From Calycina herbarum (Eukaryota; Ascomycota; Leotiomycetes; Helotiales; Pezizellaceae): a stretch of 64,000 nucleotides of DNA. Shown piece by piece: positions 59,900-64,000 of the stretch. The stretch lies in the NCBI GenBank assembly GCA_001414485.1, contig LLEY01000130.1, positions 62,001-126,000 of the forward strand, in the 5' to 3' direction. Position 1 is the first letter of the stretch. Each line of letters starts with the position of its first letter. The translations under genes were made by a program, and so were the position numbers. The notes beneath the pieces were generated by a model. It was not told where the DNA came from, ran no database searches, and was given only the letters and a program-made list of their open reading frames with translations.

Positions 59900-61175
59900 A
59901 TGGTCTCCTTATGGCCCTGGAAGGCAAGTCCACTGAACACCTGCCCCCAGCTAATACTAATACTGACCCCAACATGTGCAGGGCGATGCGAATTCTCCAG
60001 CCTCGTTTGAAAAGGCCCTGTCGTCACTGGCCGACAAAATAACCAAATCGCAATCCCAACTCGATTCTCTGCGACAACGAGGTCGACGACTCAAAGCATT
60101 ATGGACCCTCTACGCAATCTTCGCATATCTTCTTTGCGCCGTAGTCTTGGTACTGGTAGTCGGGTGGAAGAACTGGACTGCAGTAGAATACACCGGAGTT
60201 TCCGCAAGCCCTTTGATGCAAGTTGCCTCTCTGCATTATATTAAAACAAATCTCTAACTATTTCACAGCATATACCTTATCAGACAGGCCATAAATGCCT
60301 ACTACACCTATAGAATCGACACCATTACCCAACGCCTAGAAGACCAACAAGCAGAGCGCACAAAAACAATCGATAAGCTAAAGGCAGCTACAAAATACAA
60401 CTCCACCCAAGAACTCCTAGAGAAATACGGCGGCGCAACACCCGCTCCAAAACCAAAGAAAGCGAAAGCCCCATCATCTACAAAAACCCCCAAACCAACG
60501 AAAGCCCAACTCCAAAGAACGGGAACAGGTCCACCACCATTAACAGCCAATATCCCCCGCCCAGGACAAAATCAAATCCCAACTCCTATCCAACAACCAT
60601 CGACCCCAAATCCCATTCCCTTCAATAACCAGCAAGAAGTTTTACGTCTCCCTCAAAATGCGCCCTCGCCAGCGGGCCATGCGGAATTCGCACCAAACGC
60701 ATTCTCCGCTCCCCCACAATACGCACATGGCAATGAGATAAACAACGGAGGAAATTGGTACGATCGAGTCCTCGACCTCCTAATGGGCGACGACGAAACG
60801 TCTCCCAAGAATAGAATCGCGTTGATCTGCCAAAATTGCAGACTCGTCAATGGGCAAGCGCCTCCCGGGACGAAGAGCCCAGGGGAATTGGGGAGATGGA
60901 GATGTTTTGGTTGTGGGGGTTGGAATGGGGAGGAGGATGAGGGGAGGAAAGTGGTGCAAGAAATAAAGGAAAGGATTGAGCAGGAGGAGAGGCCTGGATC
61001 CGAGAATAATGAGGAAATCGCGGGAGGGTCAGATGGTGGTCCATCGGATGAGAATGAGGCCCAATCGGACAAGGAGAATGGCGAAGAAGAAGTCGTGGAA
61101 ACGGAGTCCACGGAGGATGTTGTGGAAGTAAAAGCCAAACGGGGACGTCCAAAGTCTGGCAAGAAGAAGGCCTAG
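59900..61175 (+). CDS. LNP1: Lunapark homologue, ER junction protein
   Basis: Three exons give 388 residues: 59900-59923, 59982-60217, 60269-61175. Both introns begin GCAAGT (59924-59981 and 60218-60268) and end CAG; GT alternatives break the frame. The N-terminus MVSLWPWK joins GDANSPASFEK, then a coiled coil (DKITKSQSQLDSLRQRGRRL), a first membrane segment (ALWTLYAIFAYLLCAVVLVL), a short lumenal loop and a second segment (SPLIIYLIRQAINAYYTY). The cytosolic part has a helix (RLEDQQAERTKTIDKLK), a Pro-rich linker and the lunapark zinc ribbon CQNC..NG..CFGC (about residues 272-300). An acidic tail ends with an AT-hook-like KAKRGRPKSGKK. Lunapark stabilises three-way junctions of the tubular ER. 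Length matches fungal family members. Confidence 0.92.
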
Positions 61176-61289
61176 CCCAATCCAATTACTCGAGTAGGAA
61201 ATAGGACATAGTAATATACCCCCCATCCCATCCATTCCTTGATTTTGTCTTTTGCTTTTTGTGTATTTGATGTGTGGGTGTGTTGAGTC

Positions 61290-61730
61290 TCAAAATGGTA
61301 ATTTCTCCTCCTCGGACTCACTTCCATAACCAGCTAGCGGACCCAGCCGACGCATTCTTTCCAAACGACCTTGAGATGTCCAGGGAAGCTTTTCCTCTTC
61401 GTCCTCGGATTCTTGGGGAACCTCGTTTTCTTTGTAGGAATTTGGGACTGACTCCGCCTTCTTCTCCTTGGTATTCAATGCGAAAGCGAGGTTGTCTTTT
61501 TCGGGGTATGTTGATGAGACGGGTCTGGGTGAGTATGTCTTGCCCAGCGGAGCAGCTTTTACTTTTCCCCCCTCCCCCAATTTTCTCGAGACGATGACTT
61601 GGCCTTCCATCAATGGGATCATGCCGTTTTCATCTTTGGGACGGTGGCCGTGGGGTTGTAGCGTTGGTGGTGTGCGCTTGCTCTTCGTGTCCTTTCCCTC
61701 CTCCTTTGCTTTCCCATCCGTAGCTGTGCC
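61290..61730 (-). pseudogene. Continuation of the 61731-62834 frame beyond an in-frame TAA
   Basis: The 146 codons after the TAA at 61731-61733 stay open in the same frame to TGA 61290-61292. The text looks coding: GMIPLMEGQVIVSRKL, SLGKTYSPRPVSS-like PLGKTYSPRPVSSTYPEKDN, LAFALNTKEKKAES, an acidic stretch and LPWTSQGRLERMRRLGPLAG followed by YGSESEEE. I see no plausible intron that would remove the stop. It may be a C-terminal domain lost by a recent nonsense change, a translated extension, or a base error. Confidence 0.55.
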
Positions 61731-62834
61731 TTATGGGTGATCGCTTTGTCGCTTCTTGTCTGCTTGGAGTTGTTGAAGATATGGATTCAACGTCGCTAAG
61801 ATTCCTCCTTCCACTTCGGAGCTTGAACTAGATCCATCCCGTCGATGCCGTGGGCGGCCTCGCGACACTTCTCTGTTTTTCTTTGGTGGTCCCGATGAGG
61901 GTAGTGATTGCGAGGTGTTGCTGTTGATGTTTAGACGTGATGGTGGTCTTGCCAACTCGAAGGGAAGGGAGGGACGGAACATGTCTCCTGCGATATCATT
62001 CTCCTCGTTATCAATCGCTGCTTTCTGTAACTCCTCTTCTTCCTTCACGCGTCGACGAACCTCCTTTTTGTTCTCGAGTTTAAGATTGTGCATGTGTCCC
62101 AACAACTGGTCTAGCTCTTTCTCGTGGCTTTGAAGCCGGGTTTGAGGCGGTCGTGGGTTTCGAGGTAGGATACGAGGCGGGATGGGGATTGGAGTTGGAG
62201 GCTTGATATGAGTCCATTCCTCGTCTTGAGCCTCACTTCCCTCTCGTGTGTCCCGTTCTCTTGCGATCTTGTCTCGTTGACGGAATTCAGATCCTGTGTT
62301 TTGGCGGTTCTTGTGTGCGCCTAAGCGAGAAGGGGGGAGGAATTGTGAGGCTGTCATCGCATCTTGGATGTTGTGCAAAGCTTCCTCTTGTACACTCAGA
62401 CTCAACTCTGTCTTCGTGGCTCTCAGAACGGGGAACTCGTCTGGGAAGAGATCGGTGTGTTTATCGATCAACTTATCGATATCCGGAGCATGATGTTCTT
62501 GAAGACGTCGGGGCGCTGGTTGAGATATCGGTGTCATCTGCTCGCGTTCTCGGTTCTTTCTGCTTTGACGATGGGGTTCGAATACCTCCGCAGCTTCTCG
62601 CAGAGCGGATTTTGGGACGAAGGGGGATTGGCGGGATAGTTTTCGGTTCGGTACCGGTCGTTGGGTATTCGTAGGTGGTTGTCGAAGATGTGATTCGGGA
62701 CTTGATGGGGGAGAGGGTGTTGATTCTCTCTTCTCCTCCTCTTTGACCTTTTTTCCTGAGGGGGAGACGAAGGAGATTATCTTTTCTCCTACCCAGCGGG
62801 CGAGAGGTTCGAGACTGTTTTCTGGGGGTGTCAT
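61731..62834 (-). CDS. Disordered protein of unknown function (frame continues past stop)
   Basis: From ATG 62834, 367 residues to TAA 61731-61733; probably one exon of a longer protein reaching 61290. No family is recognised. The N-terminus is moderately hydrophobic (LEPLARWVGEKIISFVSPSG), then a Ser/Pro-rich region, a helix-prone segment (DIDKLIDKHTDLFPDEFPVL, about 118-137), PPTPIPIPPR, a coiled-coil stretch (KELDQLLGHMHNLKLENKKE then VRRRVKEEEELQKA) and a C-terminal ATLNPYLQQLQADKKRQ. It is convergent with lunapark (114 bp between ends). The spindle-pole or cytoskeletal look of the coil is only an impression. Confidence 0.65.
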   Translation of the reverse strand: MTPPENSLEPLARWVGEKIISFVSPSGKKVKEEEKRESTPSPPSSPESHLRQPPTNTQRPVPNRKLSRQSPFVPKSALREAAEVFEPHRQSRKNREREQMTPISQPAPRRLQEHHAPDIDKLIDKHTDLFPDEFPVLRATKTELSLSVQEEALHNIQDAMTASQFLPPSRLGAHKNRQNTGSEFRQRDKIARERDTREGSEAQDEEWTHIKPPTPIPIPPRILPRNPRPPQTRLQSHEKELDQLLGHMHNLKLENKKEVRRRVKEEEELQKAAIDNEENDIAGDMFRPSLPFELARPPSRLNINSNTSQSLPSSGPPKKNREVSRGRPRHRRDGSSSSSEVEGGILATLNPYLQQLQADKKRQSDHP

Positions 62835-64000
62835 GGTGAAGAGTATGGAGGTGGTGTTGAGACGGGAAGGTTTAGATGAGACGAAGTTGAAGGGGTTGAG
62901 ATGGAGGATTTGGATGGTATGGGTGACTTCAGAGATAAGACGTAGTTGCCTGGTTGCCAGGTCGATTTCAAATCGGGTTTTTGGTGGGCTATTGGTGAAC
63001 TGGAGGTTTCTGAAATGTCTATCAAAACAGTGACTTATCCACTAGAACTGTCTCAAAACAGGAAACTTCACTCAGCAAATCTGGATGGGAAGTGGATCTG
63101 TTACGAAGTGTTCCTAAACAGAAATACTTCTGGAGATGTTGAATAGATGGTAAGTCATACAGGGTTTTTTGTGAGTAAGTGTCTCAGTAGTACCCCGGAT
63201 TCTTATTCACTGCGTGACTGCAGTGGGTATTAAAGTGTGAATGCGGGATGACGTTTTGGAGCTTGTGTTATTGTAAACAATGGGTTTAGTGAATTTTGTA
63301 TCTTTGGATTCATCATGGTTTTTAGGTTGAGACAAGTTGGGGAACTGTTTATGAGGTTGCTATCTGTAACTTAGTTTCAATTATTACAGATACCCCTTTC
63401 ATTAAATAAATACTATTAGTCCGGTTATTTTTACAAGAATAATAGAGTCGTTGAAGTTTCCTATACTTGACTTTTCATCTTAACATTATTCGTTGATTAT
63501 AATTACTTTAAAACAATCGATTATCTTAGTTGTTTTGAGTTTCTATTAGATGATTAAGCTCTAAAACGTATAAGAAGTTGGAGCATAGATACTCGTAAGC
63601 TTATGTGTTTACTTCTTTTCTTCAAACTAGTTAGTAAAAGAAACCTTTCTTATAAGCATTTTAGATTTAAAAGTTTAATTGAATAGACTCTGTTATTTCC
63701 TAGATATAATAAGTTTCTATTTGTTACTTGATTCAGTGTGATAACTTCTCCTTTTTAGAATAAAGTTAGACACCAGCGATATTCTTGAATGTTAGCTCCT
63801 CTTTTGAATAATATCTCTTCGCCCAAATTTAGACCTCTTTTTCAGATATTGAGGCTCTTTATAAACTCTTTATCTTCTTTTAGAGTTAGACGTGTTCTTG
63901 AATATAGTTAGATGTTAGATTTTCACCTGAATTTAGAGTCAACTTCGCTGCTCTGAAATTCTAGAGCTGTACTTAAATCTAAGTACTCGTCTGAATATTG
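62835..64000. other. Intergenic, no gene seen
   Basis: 62835-63200 is the promoter side of the preceding minus-strand gene and remains GC-normal. From about 63380 the sequence is AT-rich with repeated TTTAGA/TTAGAC motifs, resembling an old degraded repeat, but I cannot assign it. Confidence 0.45.

Noticed and set aside
1..64000. CRISPR arrays, operons or ribosome-binding sites
   Set aside because: Introns, RIP and LTR elements show a fungal nuclear genome; no regularly spaced repeats exist.

Overview
The window looks like a chromosome segment of a filamentous ascomycete (Pezizomycotina; a Leotiomycetes-like fungus is a guess from gene style only). Genes carry short 49-97 bp introns, several products are typical of the group (GRIP golgin, lunapark with zinc ribbon, GH43 secreted enzyme, DUF8035-type, HET-domain and 2EXR-type proteins), and repeats carry a very strong repeat-induced point mutation (RIP) signature: CpA and TpG are almost gone, TpA is everywhere, and old reading frames are full of TAG/TAA.

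Layout. 1-5.6 kb is a pile of degraded transposons: the 5' half of a reversed Ty3/gypsy element (LTR 3556-3990), the 3' end of a different chromodomain-type gypsy element (LTR 4831-5013) and the 3' end of a pogo/Fot1-like transposon. 5.6-18.8 kb is a gene island: a DUF8035-like charged protein (-), a leucine-rich F-box-like protein (+) with an in-frame TAG, and a C2H2 zinc-finger protein (+), with a Tourist-like MITE at 11973-12544. 18.9-40.8 kb is one RIP-killed HET/ankyrin gene (-) split by a 20.8 kb retrotransposon nest. The host element (LTR-B type, 19399-40168, TSD AGCTA) has one LTR-A element in its 5' LTR (19775-27046, reversed, TSD CAATC) and a second in an antisense gene near its 3' end (32504-39229, TSD TCTAG). 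All three target-site duplications are perfect and give the order of events. 41-59 kb is a second gene island: a GH43 glycoside hydrolase (-), two neighbouring disordered repeat proteins (+), a 2EXR-family pseudogene (-) broken by a 2.6 kb transposon with an integrase-type transposase (48365-50977, TSD GATC), a disordered RS/SP-rich protein (-) and a short-chain dehydrogenase (-). 55.9-62.8 kb holds a divergent pair of endomembrane genes, an Imh1-like GRIP golgin (-) and lunapark (+, two GC-AG introns), followed by a convergent unrecognised disordered protein (-) whose frame continues past an in-frame TAA. 62.8-64.0 kb shows no gene.

The most unusual signal is a gene carried antisense to gag-pol, between pol and the 3' LTR, in all three complete retroelements. 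It encodes a Cys-rich segment followed by a charged coiled coil and a conserved SFP-NY-type C-terminus. It is 573, 573 and 561 nt long, and in the host element the frame is recovered exactly when the nested insertion and one TSD copy are removed.
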